DNA from: Fimenecus sp045532175
Lineage (GTDB): Bacteria > Bacillota > Clostridia > Oscillospirales > Acutalibacteraceae
NCBI GenBank assembly: GCA_045532175.1
Contig: JAZSFK010000003.1
Span: forward strand, 3,746 to 67,745
Direction: 5' to 3'
Length of the DNA stretch: 64,000 bases
The position numbers and the translations under genes are program-made. Below, piece after piece: positions 9,460-17,978 of the stretch. Under the pieces are notes generated by a model that was given only the letters and a program-made list of their open reading frames with translations, did not search any database and was not told the DNA's origin. Position 1 is the stretch's first letter, and every line of letters begins with the position of its first letter.

Positions 9460-9483
9460 AGAGAGCGGGTCGCCCCACTCTCT
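9460..9483 (-). ncRNA. Leader hairpin of the rimP-nusA-infB operon
   Basis: Read on the minus strand this gives AGAGAGUGGG-GCGA-CCCGCUCUCU, a 10-bp stem closed by a GNRA tetraloop. One pair is G-U on the minus strand but would be a C-A mismatch on the plus strand, so the RNA made by the minus strand is the structured one. It lies in the predicted 5' UTR about 54 bases ahead of rimP. No T-run follows, so it is not a simple terminator; it may bind a protein product of the operon (inference). Confidence 0.5.
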
Positions 9484-9511
9484 GTCAACACGAATATTCT
9501 TACCGTAAAGA

Positions 9512-9540
9512 ATAATACCATATAAATATAATAAAATCAA
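9512..9540 (-). promoter_or_regulatory. Probable promoter of the rimP-ribF operon
   Basis: Minus strand TTGATT, 17-base spacer, TATTAT; predicted start about 9505, giving a leader of roughly 100 bases that contains the GNRA hairpin. Confidence 0.6.
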
Positions 9541-9587
9541 GTCTTTTTTACAAAATTACATACCATTATATATAATTCATAATTTCA

Positions 9588-9628
9588 CACTTTGCGTTCT
9601 GCACTTTGCATTTTGCACTTTGCACTTT
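9588..9628. repeat. Short TGCACTT-type tandem repeat
   Basis: Degenerate heptamer/14-mer repeats (CACTTTGCGTTCTG, CACTTTGCATTTTG, CACTTTG) between the rimP promoter and the small ORF. Related low-complexity sequence occurs after groEL (35267-35290). Confidence 0.6.
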
Positions 9629-9808
9629 TTAAAGGTCATCTGCATCCTGCTCGGGAACAGCGGAGTCCTGCGGGTTACCGGTGTACCATCCGTTTGCATC
9701 AAATTGCTTGGCATTCTCTTCGCCATTCCATATTTCAGAGATTTCCTCGCTTAGTTTTTCTATCTTTTTTCTTGCTTCTTCCTTTTTCTTTTGCTTATTA
9801 AAAAACAT
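9629..9808 (-). CDS. Small acidic/basic hypothetical protein, 59 aa
   Basis: Frame of 60 codons beginning ATG at 9808 with AGAAGGTG six bases upstream. The product starts MFFNKQKKKEEARKK, continues as a charged amphipathic helix (SEEISEIWNGEENAK) and ends with FDANGWYTGNPQ and an acidic tail. No signal peptide or membrane segment. No family is recognised; the aromatic/Gly GWYTGNP motif looks constrained rather than random. A TATAAT box lies upstream without a clear -35. Confidence 0.6.
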   Translation of the reverse strand: MFFNKQKKKEEARKKIEKLSEEISEIWNGEENAKQFDANGWYTGNPQDSAVPEQDADDL

Positions 9809-9928
9809 TGTTGCACCTTCTGTATTTTGATATTTTTAATTATAGTATGATAAAACCGGATAAAACTATTCATTTACAATGGAAAGTGTCCAATATTTCC
9901 AAAACAGAGTAATTTTGTAAGAAAAATA

Positions 9929-9957
9929 TTGACTTTTTATTTGATTTTCGTTATAAT
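9929..9957 (+). promoter_or_regulatory. Strong promoter ahead of the 10025 secreted protein
   Basis: TTGACT, 17-base spacer, TATAAT. The transcript would carry a palindromic TTAATTTTT-GC-AAAAATTAA hairpin (9983-10002) just before the Shine-Dalgarno. Confidence 0.7.
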
Positions 9958-10024
9958 GAACGAGTAAATGAGGTCTTGTGCCTTAATTTTTGCAAAAATT
10001 AATTTACGAAAGGAAAATGTTTTC

Positions 10025-10618
10025 ATGAAAAAGACTCTTGCAGTAGTTCTTGCATTAGCAATGGTTCTCGTAATGAGCGTTTCTGTTTTCGCAGCTGAAA
10101 AACCTGCAGATGCAGCAGATGCAGCAGCTTGGACAGCTTATTACACAGAATTACTTACAGATTCAGAAGCAGACCCGATTGACGTTGCTGCTGGAATCCT
10201 TGCTGACGTAAGAAACGGCGCGGTTGAACAAGAAGTTGCTCTTGAAGCTCTTGAAGCTGCAGCAATCGCTGTTGGTTCAGAAGCAGCAACAGCTACAGTT
10301 AACGCTGTTAAGGATTTCTTAGGAATTTCTGACGCTCCTGTTCTTCCGGACGTTCTCCCAGAGGACGACGCTTACACAGGTTGTCTTGCAAGTCTCGATA
10401 GCATTCTTGATTCTATCTTTAATGTAATCGGCGACCTTGCTGGTATGCTTTTCGGTGGAAGTGAATCATCCGATTATTGCTTCAAGACAACTGAACCTCC
10501 AACAACTGAAGAGAACCCACCACTTGGCGACAATTCACTTATCGCTATTAGTGCAGTAGCTCTCGTTGCTGGCGCAGCTCTTGTACTTACAAGAAAAAAG
10601 GACAAAGACGCTGAATAA
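10025..10618 (+). CDS. Secreted, membrane-anchored protein with sortase-like C-terminus
   Basis: 197 residues from the ATG at 10025 (GAAAGG upstream; the longer frame has no ribosome site). Signal peptide MKKTLAVVLALAMVLVMS with cleavage near VFAAE, an Ala/Asp/Glu-rich helical region (residues 25-95), a Cys-containing middle part, a Pro/Thr-rich linker (EPPTTEENPP), then LGDNS, a hydrophobic segment and RKKDKD. The end resembles the NPxTGDNS cell-wall anchors of Ruminococcaceae but the Thr is replaced by Leu, so it may be only membrane-held. Function unknown. It is monocistronic: strong promoter and terminator. Confidence 0.75.
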   Translation: MKKTLAVVLALAMVLVMSVSVFAAEKPADAADAAAWTAYYTELLTDSEADPIDVAAGILADVRNGAVEQEVALEALEAAAIAVGSEAATATVNAVKDFLGISDAPVLPDVLPEDDAYTGCLASLDSILDSIFNVIGDLAGMLFGGSESSDYCFKTTEPPTTEENPPLGDNSLIAISAVALVAGAALVLTRKKDKDAE

Positions 10619-10637
10619 TTAATTGCATCAAAAAATG

Positions 10638-10669
10638 GACGGAAATCTTTAAGGTTTCCGTCTTTTTTT
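10638..10669 (+). terminator. Intrinsic terminator
   Basis: GACGGAAA / TTTCCGTC stem (10638-10662) followed by seven T. Confidence 0.9.
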
Positions 10670-10714
10670 ATTTTATAATCATTTTAACAAATTCAAATTT
10701 ACCGAAGTAATATA

Positions 10715-10743
10715 TTGAATTTTGAAATTCTATATTATATAAT
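10715..10743 (+). promoter_or_regulatory. Promoter of the secreted PHP gene
   Basis: TTGAAT, 17-base spacer, TATAAT, followed by an ACGGAGGG ribosome site. Confidence 0.6.
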
Positions 10744-10770
10744 TATGGTATTAAAAACGGAGGGATTATT

Positions 10771-12138
10771 ATGAAAAAACTTATTTCGTTAGTACTTTGT
10801 GCGGTTCTTTTATTCGCACCTTGCTTGGGTGTTGTAGGTTTTGCTGCAGAAGCAGGCGGTGATTATGTGATTATTTCACCTTACAGCGATGTAATCTGGG
10901 AAGGCGAAGACGCATGGGGTGCTTATAAAGGCTCACTTCATTCTCACTCAACTTATAGTGATGCAGAGGTTGACCTCGCAACTATGGTTAAGGAATACTA
11001 CAATCAGGATTATGACTTTTTAGCAAACTCTGACCACGGTGTCACCGGTGTTGAATGGAACAGAGAGCAACCTAAACTTTTGCTTTATTCTTATCAGAAA
11101 CTTTTAGGTTACCCTGTTGAACATCTTACAGACGAAGAATTTGAAGCTATCACAACAGGTACATATCCGGGTGCGGACGGTACTGCTCGTGGCAGACACA
11201 TGACTTGTGTTGTTGGTGCAAACGAGCTTAACAACCTTACACTTACAAAGAGTCACGTTAATGCGTTTTTCCTCCCGGAGGGTGTTGGTAACGGCTTTGG
11301 CGGTACAGAAAATGGCTACGAAAAGGCAATTAAATTTACAGAAGAGAATGGCGGACTTTCACTTATCAACCATCCCGGTGACTGGCTTGAAAGCATCAAC
11401 GATATCTCACAGGTAAGCGACCCTGAAAATGTAAAATTTTTTGGCGACCTTCTTCTTAAATATGATAGCTGTATCGGTATTGAGGTTTTCAACGAGGTTA
11501 ACTCTGTTACAACCTATGACAGAATCCTTTGGGATAACCTTCTGATGCACACACTTCCTTACGGCAAAACAGTTCACGGATTCAGTAATACTGATGCCCA
11601 TACAATAGAAAACATTGACAGTTCATTCAACATCTTTATGATGGAAGAAAACAATGTTGAGAATATTAAGGAAACAATGCAGACAGGTGCATCCTTTATG
11701 GTTACAAGATGTCTTCGCAAGGGCAACGATGTTATTGGCCCTGCAGAAGGCTTTGACGTAAGAAATTCAGGTCTTCCGTATCCTGTTTTCACAAAGGTTG
11801 CAGTTGACGGACATAAGATTACGGTGGATGCTGAAAATGCACATACAGTTCAGTTTATTGCTGATGGAAAAGTTATTTACAGTGGTGCAATCAATTCAGG
11901 TAGCGTAACTCTTAACCTTGATAAAATTGACGGAGCAGAAAACTTCCAGTATGTAAGAGCAGAAGTTTTTGGTGAAGGCGGACTTTGCCTTACACAGGCA
12001 CTCATCATTGATGATGGTGGGGAAACTGAAGATTTTGAAACACCAAAGGGAATTATTCCATTCTTAAAGAAGGTTCTTTTCACACTCAAGAGTTCAAGAA
12101 TCTGGACAATTATCGTTGAACTTTACAGAATGTTATAA
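10771..12138 (+). CDS. Secreted PHP-domain metal-dependent phosphoesterase
   Basis: 455 residues. A signal peptide (MKKLISLVLCAVLLFAPCLG...) precedes a PHP domain with the metal-binding motifs HSHSTYSD (residues 57-64), NSDHG (86-90) and SNTDAH (around 268-273). A beta-rich domain follows, then an acidic linker and a hydrophobic/basic tail ending KKVLFTLKSSRIW...ELYRML. It is predicted to hydrolyse a phosphoester outside the membrane; the substrate is unknown. Related secreted PHP proteins are common in gut Clostridia (family knowledge). Single-gene unit with promoter and terminator. Confidence 0.85.
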   Translation: MKKLISLVLCAVLLFAPCLGVVGFAAEAGGDYVIISPYSDVIWEGEDAWGAYKGSLHSHSTYSDAEVDLATMVKEYYNQDYDFLANSDHGVTGVEWNREQPKLLLYSYQKLLGYPVEHLTDEEFEAITTGTYPGADGTARGRHMTCVVGANELNNLTLTKSHVNAFFLPEGVGNGFGGTENGYEKAIKFTEENGGLSLINHPGDWLESINDISQVSDPENVKFFGDLLLKYDSCIGIEVFNEVNSVTTYDRILWDNLLMHTLPYGKTVHGFSNTDAHTIENIDSSFNIFMMEENNVENIKETMQTGASFMVTRCLRKGNDVIGPAEGFDVRNSGLPYPVFTKVAVDGHKITVDAENAHTVQFIADGKVIYSGAINSGSVTLNLDKIDGAENFQYVRAEVFGEGGLCLTQALIIDDGGETEDFETPKGIIPFLKKVLFTLKSSRIWTIIVELYRML

Positions 12139-12156
12139 TTGAAATAACAATTAAAA

Positions 12157-12186
12157 AAGGCGGGGATTTAATCCTCGCCTTAATTT
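12157..12186 (+). terminator. Terminator after the PHP gene
   Basis: AAGGCGGGGA / TCCTCGCCTT (one G-U) with TTTAA loop. Confidence 0.75.
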
Positions 12187-12200
12187 GTACTTTGTACTAA

Positions 12201-12230
12201 AAAAGACGGTCGGTGACCGTCTTTTCTTTA
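12201..12230. terminator. Bidirectional terminator between converging genes
   Basis: Perfect 11-bp stem AAAAGACGGTC / GACCGTCTTTT with GGT loop; also ends the minus-strand EF-G-like gene. Confidence 0.88.
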
Positions 12231-12233
12231 TGT

Positions 12234-14303
12234 TTATTCTTCTTCAACCTTTGCTTCAGCAATAACCTTTTCAACGATATTCTGCGGAGCCTGTTCGTAG
12301 CGAGTGAACTCAAATGAGAATGAGCCACGTCCTGCTGTTACTGAACGGAGAACTGTTGTAAAGTCACCCATTTCTGCCATTGGAACTTCTGCTGTAAGCT
12401 CCTGCATTCTTGGTTCATCAGCAGGTCCCATACCGAGAACTCTACCGCGACGTTTTGTGATATCGCCCATAATATCACCGAGGTTATCATCAGGCATACG
12501 AGCAACGAGTGTGCCGACAGGTTCAAGAATTGTTGGGTCAGCCTTTGGAATACCTGCCTTGTATGCAAGAGAAGCAGCCATCTTGAACGCCATTTCTGAT
12601 GAGTCAACAGGGTGGTAAGAACCATCATAAAGAGTAGCTTTAACGCCTACCATTGGGTAACCTGCGAGAACGCCTTTAAGAACGCAACCACGAAGACCTT
12701 TTTCAACTGCAGGGAAGAAGTTCTTTGGAACTGCACCGCCGAAAACTTCTTCTGCGAAAATAAGCTCGTCGCTGTCGCAAGGCTCAAAGCGGATATGTAC
12801 GTCACCGAACTGACCGTGACCACCTGACTGTTTCTTATGTTTACCCTGTGCTTCAGCAGATTTTCTGATTGTTTCTCTGTAAGCAACCTTTGGAACACTG
12901 AGGTCAACCTCTACGCCAAATTTATTCTTAAGTTTAGAAACGATAACGTCAAGATGCTGTTCGCCAAGACCTGAAAGAACCTGTTCTTTTGTTTCCTTGT
13001 TGATTGTGAAGGAGATTGATGGGTCTTCTTCCATAAGTCTGAAAAGCCCCTGTGCTACCTTTTCTTCTTCACCCTTTTTACGAACATTAACTGCCATTGA
13101 AAGACAAGGATTTGGAGCATCAACACCTTGGAGAATTACAATATTCTTTGCATCGCAGAGTGTGTCACCTGTCTTAACACCTGCAAGTTTTGTAACAACA
13201 CCGATATCTCCGGCAATAATCTCTTTTGCATCTTCCTGTTTGCCACCCTTAACAGTAACAAATTTACCCATCTTCTCAATCTCGCCTGTGCGAACATTGT
13301 AAGCCTGAGTATCAGCAGAAAGTTTACCTGAAACAACTTTGAAGAAAGACATTTTACCAACGAATGGGTCAGCAACTGTCTTGAAGCAAACTGCTGCAAG
13401 AGGTCCGTTGATGTCACAAGGAAGAATAACATCTTCACCTGCTTCGTTCTTTGCTGTTTCGCCTGCATAACCGTAAGCACCCGGAACTGACCAAGCAAGG
13501 TTGTAAAGAAGTTGGTCAACACCTGCACCTGTAAGACCTGCAACTGCATAAACAGGGTAGATTGAACCGTCAAAAATACCTGTGCAAAGACCTTTAAGGA
13601 TTTCGTCAGGAGTAAATGTTTCACCCTCGAAGAATTTTTCCATAAGTTCGTCGTCAGTTGTAGCAACTGCTTCCATAAATGCTGCTGTCATTTCTTCAAT
13701 AACAGGGTCGTTAGGCATTGGGACTTTTGTTGCCTTACCTTCTGCATCATATTCATAAGCCATACCTGTCATAAGGTTAACATATGATTTTGTGATGTTC
13801 CCTTCCATATAAGGAATGATTGTTGGGCAGAGTTTGTTACCGTAAACTTCTTTTAAAGCCTCAAAAGTCTTGTAGAAACTTCTGTGGTCAGAGTCAGTTT
13901 TTGTAATAGCAAAGAATTTTGCAAGACCACGTTTCTCAGCAGCCTTGAATGCCTTTTCTGTACCAACGTCAACGCCTGAACCTGCGCTTGTAACGATAAG
14001 CACTGCTTCTGCTGCACGAACTGCCTCTGCACTGCCGTTCTCAAAGTCAAAAAGACCGGGAGCGTCAATAATATTTAACTTTGTGTTATCCCATTCAATA
14101 GCAGCCATTGCTGATGAAACTGATGACTTTCTTCTTTTTTCTTCTGCGTCAAAGTCGAGAACAGTATTTCCGTCTGCAACCTTACCAAGTCTGTCAGTAG
14201 CACCTGCTAAATAAAGCATTGCTTCACAAAGAGTAGTTTTTCCTTTTCCGCCGTGACCTAACACAGCAATATTTCTGATGTTATTTGAGGTATAAGCTTT
14301 CAT
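12234..14303 (-). CDS. Elongation factor G-like GTPase (EF-G paralogue)
   Basis: 689 residues, the five-domain EF-G architecture. The G-motifs deviate from canonical EF-G: G1 is GHGGKGKTT instead of GHVDHGKTT, G3 is DAPG instead of DTPG, and G4 is TKTD instead of NKxD. The switch I region carries EEKRRKSSVSSA rather than the usual RGITI. These are features of the FusA2/EF-G-like subfamily, whose role in translation (recycling, stress or none) is not established. GGGAGG precedes the ATG. Own promoter; no rpsL/rpsG/tuf neighbours, so it is not the main EF-G. Confidence 0.88.
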   Translation of the reverse strand: MKAYTSNNIRNIAVLGHGGKGKTTLCEAMLYLAGATDRLGKVADGNTVLDFDAEEKRRKSSVSSAMAAIEWDNTKLNIIDAPGLFDFENGSAEAVRAAEAVLIVTSAGSGVDVGTEKAFKAAEKRGLAKFFAITKTDSDHRSFYKTFEALKEVYGNKLCPTIIPYMEGNITKSYVNLMTGMAYEYDAEGKATKVPMPNDPVIEEMTAAFMEAVATTDDELMEKFFEGETFTPDEILKGLCTGIFDGSIYPVYAVAGLTGAGVDQLLYNLAWSVPGAYGYAGETAKNEAGEDVILPCDINGPLAAVCFKTVADPFVGKMSFFKVVSGKLSADTQAYNVRTGEIEKMGKFVTVKGGKQEDAKEIIAGDIGVVTKLAGVKTGDTLCDAKNIVILQGVDAPNPCLSMAVNVRKKGEEEKVAQGLFRLMEEDPSISFTINKETKEQVLSGLGEQHLDVIVSKLKNKFGVEVDLSVPKVAYRETIRKSAEAQGKHKKQSGGHGQFGDVHIRFEPCDSDELIFAEEVFGGAVPKNFFPAVEKGLRGCVLKGVLAGYPMVGVKATLYDGSYHPVDSSEMAFKMAASLAYKAGIPKADPTILEPVGTLVARMPDDNLGDIMGDITKRRGRVLGMGPADEPRMQELTAEVPMAEMGDFTTVLRSVTAGRGSFSFEFTRYEQAPQNIVEKVIAEAKVEEE

Positions 14304-14375
14304 AAAGCGTGCCTCCCTTTCCTAAGTATGCCTTTTATGTGAAAAATATATAGAATTTTTCAGCACGTTAAAGGA

Positions 14376-14404
14376 ATTATAGCATAATTGCCTAAACAAT
14401 GCAA
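14376..14404 (-). promoter_or_regulatory. Promoter of the EF-G-like gene
   Basis: Minus strand TTGCAT, 17-base spacer, TATAAT. Confidence 0.65.
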
Positions 14405-14459
14405 CTATGTTTTACAAGTTTTTTTATATATTTATAAATATGTATATTACCCTTTTCTG

Positions 14460-14488
14460 TTGATTTTTCATTGAGATAATTGTATAAT
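14460..14488 (+). promoter_or_regulatory. Promoter of murD-nudix-maf
   Basis: TTGATT, 17-base spacer, TATAAT, about 33 bases before the murD ATG. Confidence 0.7.
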
Positions 14489-14521
14489 CAATATATATAC
14501 GGTTTTTAGGAGTGGCTTAAT

Positions 14522-15811
14522 ATGTTTCCACCAATTATTGAATTTTTAAAGGATAAAAAAGTGCTTATTCTCGGCTTTGGCAGAGAGGGCAGAAGCACAT
14601 ACAATTATATAAGAAAGTATCTTCCCGAAAAGTTACTTGCAATCGGTGACGGCAGAGAACAAAAAATCGACGATAACAATGTTGAGTATTACTGTGGTGA
14701 GGATTATCTTTCACATATCGGCAAGTTCGATGTTGTTATGAAAAGTCCCGGTATTTCTTTCGTAAATGTGGACGTTCCCGAAAATACTTATGTAACTTGT
14801 CAGACAGATTTATTTTTAAAATATGCACCTTGTAAGAAAATCGGTGTGACAGGCTCAAAGGGTAAAACAACAACCTCAACACTTACCTACAAAATGCTTT
14901 GTGCAGGTGGTGTGGATTGTGAACTTATGGGCAATATGGGACTTCCTGTGCTGGATTACATTGAAGAAATGACGGATGATAAAATTGCAGTTATTGAAAT
15001 GTCTTCACATCAGCTTGAGTTTACAAGAAATTCCCCCGATGTTTCAATTCTTACAAATATCTATGAGGAACATCTTGAACACTATAAGGGCGGAATGACA
15101 GGATATGTCAATGCAAAACTCAATATCGTAAGACATCAAAATGAAAATAATATCTTTATATATAACGGCACTCAAGGACTTAATCCGTATCTTGATTTGG
15201 ATACAGTAAAATCAAACGCAATTGCAGTTAAAAAGGATGATTCTCTTCCCTTTGAAATTGATAATATTCACCTAGCAGGTGAACACAACCGCCACGATGT
15301 GCTTTATGCCTTTACTGCCGCATCAAAATTTGGCATAACAGCTGAAAATGCAAAAAAAGCTATTGACGACTTTGAAGGTATTGAGCATAGAATGGAAAAT
15401 ATTGGTATATATAGTAGTATAACATTTTATAACGATTGTATTGCCACAATTCCACATGCTGTTATGTGTGCGGTTAATGCAATTAAGGCAAATACTCTTA
15501 TTATCGGCGGTAAGGACAGGGGAATTGACTACACAGATTTCGCAGTTGACCTTGAAAACAGCAATCTCGAAGTTGTTATCGGCACAAAGACCACAGGTCA
15601 TAAGATTATTGATATGATGATTGCAAACGGTACAAAGAAAAATCTTATTAAAGCCGAAAATCTTGAAGAGGCAGTAAAATCTGCTTACGAAAACACAAAA
15701 AAAGACGGTGTTTGCATTTTGTCCCCTGCTGCATCAAGCTATAACGAGTATAAAAACTTTGAGGAAAAGGGCAGACATTATAAAGAACTTGTTAAGAAAT
15801 ACGGAGTGTGA
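14522..15811 (+). CDS. murD: UDP-N-acetylmuramoyl-L-alanine:D-glutamate ligase (MurD-type)
   Basis: 429 residues with three Mur-ligase domains. It adds D-Glu to UDP-MurNAc-L-Ala in peptidoglycan precursor synthesis. Seen: N-terminal Rossmann-like domain (LILGFGREGRST), ATP-binding GVTGSKGKTTTST (residues about 114-126), EMSSHQLE, NDCIATIPHA and the C-terminal GGKDRGIDY. AGGAG lies 8 bases upstream of the ATG. It heads an operon with a nudix hydrolase and maf rather than the mraY/murG cluster, so it may be the only MurD or a relocated copy. Confidence 0.9.
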   Translation: MFPPIIEFLKDKKVLILGFGREGRSTYNYIRKYLPEKLLAIGDGREQKIDDNNVEYYCGEDYLSHIGKFDVVMKSPGISFVNVDVPENTYVTCQTDLFLKYAPCKKIGVTGSKGKTTTSTLTYKMLCAGGVDCELMGNMGLPVLDYIEEMTDDKIAVIEMSSHQLEFTRNSPDVSILTNIYEEHLEHYKGGMTGYVNAKLNIVRHQNENNIFIYNGTQGLNPYLDLDTVKSNAIAVKKDDSLPFEIDNIHLAGEHNRHDVLYAFTAASKFGITAENAKKAIDDFEGIEHRMENIGIYSSITFYNDCIATIPHAVMCAVNAIKANTLIIGGKDRGIDYTDFAVDLENSNLEVVIGTKTTGHKIIDMMIANGTKKNLIKAENLEEAVKSAYENTKKDGVCILSPAASSYNEYKNFEEKGRHYKELVKKYGV

Positions 15812-15815
15812 ATTT

Positions 15816-16361
15816 ATGGATTTAACAGAAAAGCAAATAAGCTATAAATATGAGTTTCAGGGTAAAATTGTAAATCTTCGTGTTGATGATGCTCTTCTTC
15901 CAAACGGCACAACTGCAAAAAGAGAAATTGTTGAGCATAACGGCGGTGTTTGCGTAGCACCACTTGATAATGAATATAATCTCTATTTTGTAAAGCAATT
16001 CCGTTATCCATATATGGAAATCGTTACGGAATTACCTGCAGGCAAACTTGAAAAAGGCGAAGACCCGTTTGAGGCAGGAAAAAGAGAGTTAAAAGAAGAA
16101 ACAGGCGCAGTTGCGAATAAATATATGAGTTTAGGAAAACTCTATCCCACACCCGGTTATTGTGGCGAAATAATTCATATGTATCTTGCAACGGACCTCG
16201 AATTCGGTGAACAAAATCCTGACGAAGACGAATTTTTGGAGGTTTATAAAATTCCACTGGCAGAAGCAGTACGAATGGTAATGAACGGAGAACTGCCTGA
16301 CAGTAAAACACAGACAATGATTCTGAAAATCAATCAACTTAAAAACGAGGGTAAAATATGA
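15816..16361 (+). CDS. NUDIX hydrolase, ADP-ribose pyrophosphatase type
   Basis: About 181 residues from the ATG at 15816, four bases after the murD stop (a longer frame inside murD was rejected). The Nudix box is complete: GKLEKGEDPFEAGKRELKEE followed by TG, with the metal-binding REL-EE glutamates. ELPAGK upstream and a 'YPTPGYCGE' loop downstream match ADP-ribose pyrophosphatases, which hydrolyse ADP-ribose to AMP and ribose-5-phosphate. Confidence 0.9.
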   Translation: MDLTEKQISYKYEFQGKIVNLRVDDALLPNGTTAKREIVEHNGGVCVAPLDNEYNLYFVKQFRYPYMEIVTELPAGKLEKGEDPFEAGKRELKEETGAVANKYMSLGKLYPTPGYCGEIIHMYLATDLEFGEQNPDEDEFLEVYKIPLAEAVRMVMNGELPDSKTQTMILKINQLKNEGKI

Positions 16362-16909
16362 AAATAGTTCTTGCATCAAAATCTCCCAGAAGAAGTGAAA
16401 TTCTGAAAAACGCAGGGATTGATTTTACAGTTCGTGTTGCAGATGCGGACGAAACCATCCCCGATGGTACAAAGCCTCAGGATGCGGTTGTTTTTCTTGC
16501 TGCAAGAAAGGCTATGGCGGTTGAAAGAGCAGAGGATGAATTAGTTCTTGGTGCAGATACGGTTGTTGTTCTTGACAATAAGGTTTTAGGCAAACCGAAA
16601 GACAGGGAAGATGCCTACAATATGCTTCGCAGTCTTTCAGGCAGAGTTCATTCCGTTTTTACAGGTGTATGTGCAATAGGAAATGGTGTTTCCATAACCT
16701 TCGCAGAAGAGACGAAGGTGGAATTTCTTCCGCTTACCGATAAAGAAATATATAACTATATAGATTCGAATGAACCATACGACAAAGCCGGTGCTTACGG
16801 TATTCAGGGACTTGCTTCAAAATTTGTCCGTGGTATAGAGGGGGACTATTTCAATGTCGTTGGTTTGCCCATAAGCAGAATTTATGAAAAGATTTTTACA
16901 AAACTGTAA
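16358..16909 (+). CDS. maf: Maf-family nucleoside triphosphate pyrophosphatase
   Basis: 183 residues. Maf proteins hydrolyse non-canonical or modified NTPs and affect septum formation. Seen: LASKSPRRSEIL at the N-terminus, GADTVVVLD and DKAGAYGIQG. The ATG overlaps the nudix stop by four bases (ATGA). Confidence 0.93.
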   Translation: MKIVLASKSPRRSEILKNAGIDFTVRVADADETIPDGTKPQDAVVFLAARKAMAVERAEDELVLGADTVVVLDNKVLGKPKDREDAYNMLRSLSGRVHSVFTGVCAIGNGVSITFAEETKVEFLPLTDKEIYNYIDSNEPYDKAGAYGIQGLASKFVRGIEGDYFNVVGLPISRIYEKIFTKL

Positions 16910-16917
16910 AATATCCA

Positions 16918-16946
16918 TTGACATTTTAAATTTTTTGTAGTAAATT
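16918..16946 (+). promoter_or_regulatory. Promoter of the paralogous membrane-protein pair
   Basis: TTGACA, 17-base spacer, TAAATT, just after maf. Confidence 0.6.
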
Positions 16947-16990
16947 TAAGTGTGTGTATGTTACATATAACATGAAAGGGGAGCCCTATT

Positions 16991-17956
16991 ATGGCTAAAA
17001 AGATTTTAACACCCGAAGAAGTAAAGGCTAAAATTGAGAAAAAAGAAGCTAAAAACAAATTATTCTTCGGCACATTCACAAAGGCATTGGCAGTATTCCT
17101 TGCTATCGTAGTTGCTTATTCACTTGTTTCAATCAGTTTCACACTTCCTTCAATGGTTCTTGGTGGCGGTGCTGGTAATGCAGGTGCAGCAAACAGCGGT
17201 GCTACACAGGAAAATGGTACAGTTCAGGAAGATACATTGATTCAGGGTGGCGACAGTGAAATTACTGACTCTGAAGGTAACGTAATGACTCAGGCTGACG
17301 TTATCAACTACATCAATGACATAACAGCTAAGGCAGCTAAAGGTAATTACAAATGGGCAAGAAAGTCTTGGTACACAAGTCCTCTTGACGTAGGTAGCGC
17401 AACATCTACTCTTAACAGAATTATTCAGATGGTTGATAAGAACGCATCTCTTGACTCTGTTGTTGGCGGATTCCTTGCAATTTCAGGTAAGGAAAGCGAC
17501 CCTGCATGGGAAGCAGACGTTAAGGGCGGACAGCTTCCGTCAGGCACAAAGATGAACAACGAGAAGTTCCTCTTCAAGGGCTTTACACTTACAGAAGCTG
17601 ACGTTAAGGCTATGAGCGTTGACGGCAATACATATATGTTCCAGCTTAATGGTTGTAAGAGTCCACAAAAGGACGGTTCAAATGCTCTTAACCGTGTAAC
17701 AAACGACTTCATCACAAAGGACGAAGTTGCAAAGGGTGTTGCAGACGGACTTGGTTCACTTTCAAATATGATTACAATCAACTCTCTTGACGTTGACTAC
17801 ACAGCAATTCTTGTAGAACTTGTTGTTGAAAATGACGCACTTAAGAGTGCTACAATTTCTTATGATATGACAGTTAACTCTCTTAAACTCAAAGCAGGTT
17901 TTGACATTGAGGGTAAGGGTGCAGGCAAGATGACTGTAACTTATACATTTGCTTAA
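16991..17956 (+). CDS. Membrane-anchored protein of unknown function, paralogue A
   Basis: 321 residues. A charged cytoplasmic N-terminus (about 28 residues) is followed by one membrane segment (residues about 30-52) and a Gly/Ala/Asn linker, so the remaining 240 residues are probably outside. No lipobox and no known catalytic motif. The outer part contains DVGSATSTLNRIIQ, a DKNASLDSVVGGFL segment, NALNRVTNDF and a beta-rich end. The next gene encodes a clear paralogue; both probably arose by tandem duplication. GGGG ribosome site. No family name is recognised. Confidence 0.75.
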   Translation: MAKKILTPEEVKAKIEKKEAKNKLFFGTFTKALAVFLAIVVAYSLVSISFTLPSMVLGGGAGNAGAANSGATQENGTVQEDTLIQGGDSEITDSEGNVMTQADVINYINDITAKAAKGNYKWARKSWYTSPLDVGSATSTLNRIIQMVDKNASLDSVVGGFLAISGKESDPAWEADVKGGQLPSGTKMNNEKFLFKGFTLTEADVKAMSVDGNTYMFQLNGCKSPQKDGSNALNRVTNDFITKDEVAKGVADGLGSLSNMITINSLDVDYTAILVELVVENDALKSATISYDMTVNSLKLKAGFDIEGKGAGKMTVTYTFA

Positions 17957-17978
17957 TTTTTGAAAGGAGAACTTAAAT

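Noticed and set aside
13136..13666. 176-codon frame on the minus strand in another frame of the EF-G-like gene
   Set aside because: Same-strand shadow frame, Leu/Thr/Gln-rich and low in acidic residues; no conserved motif.
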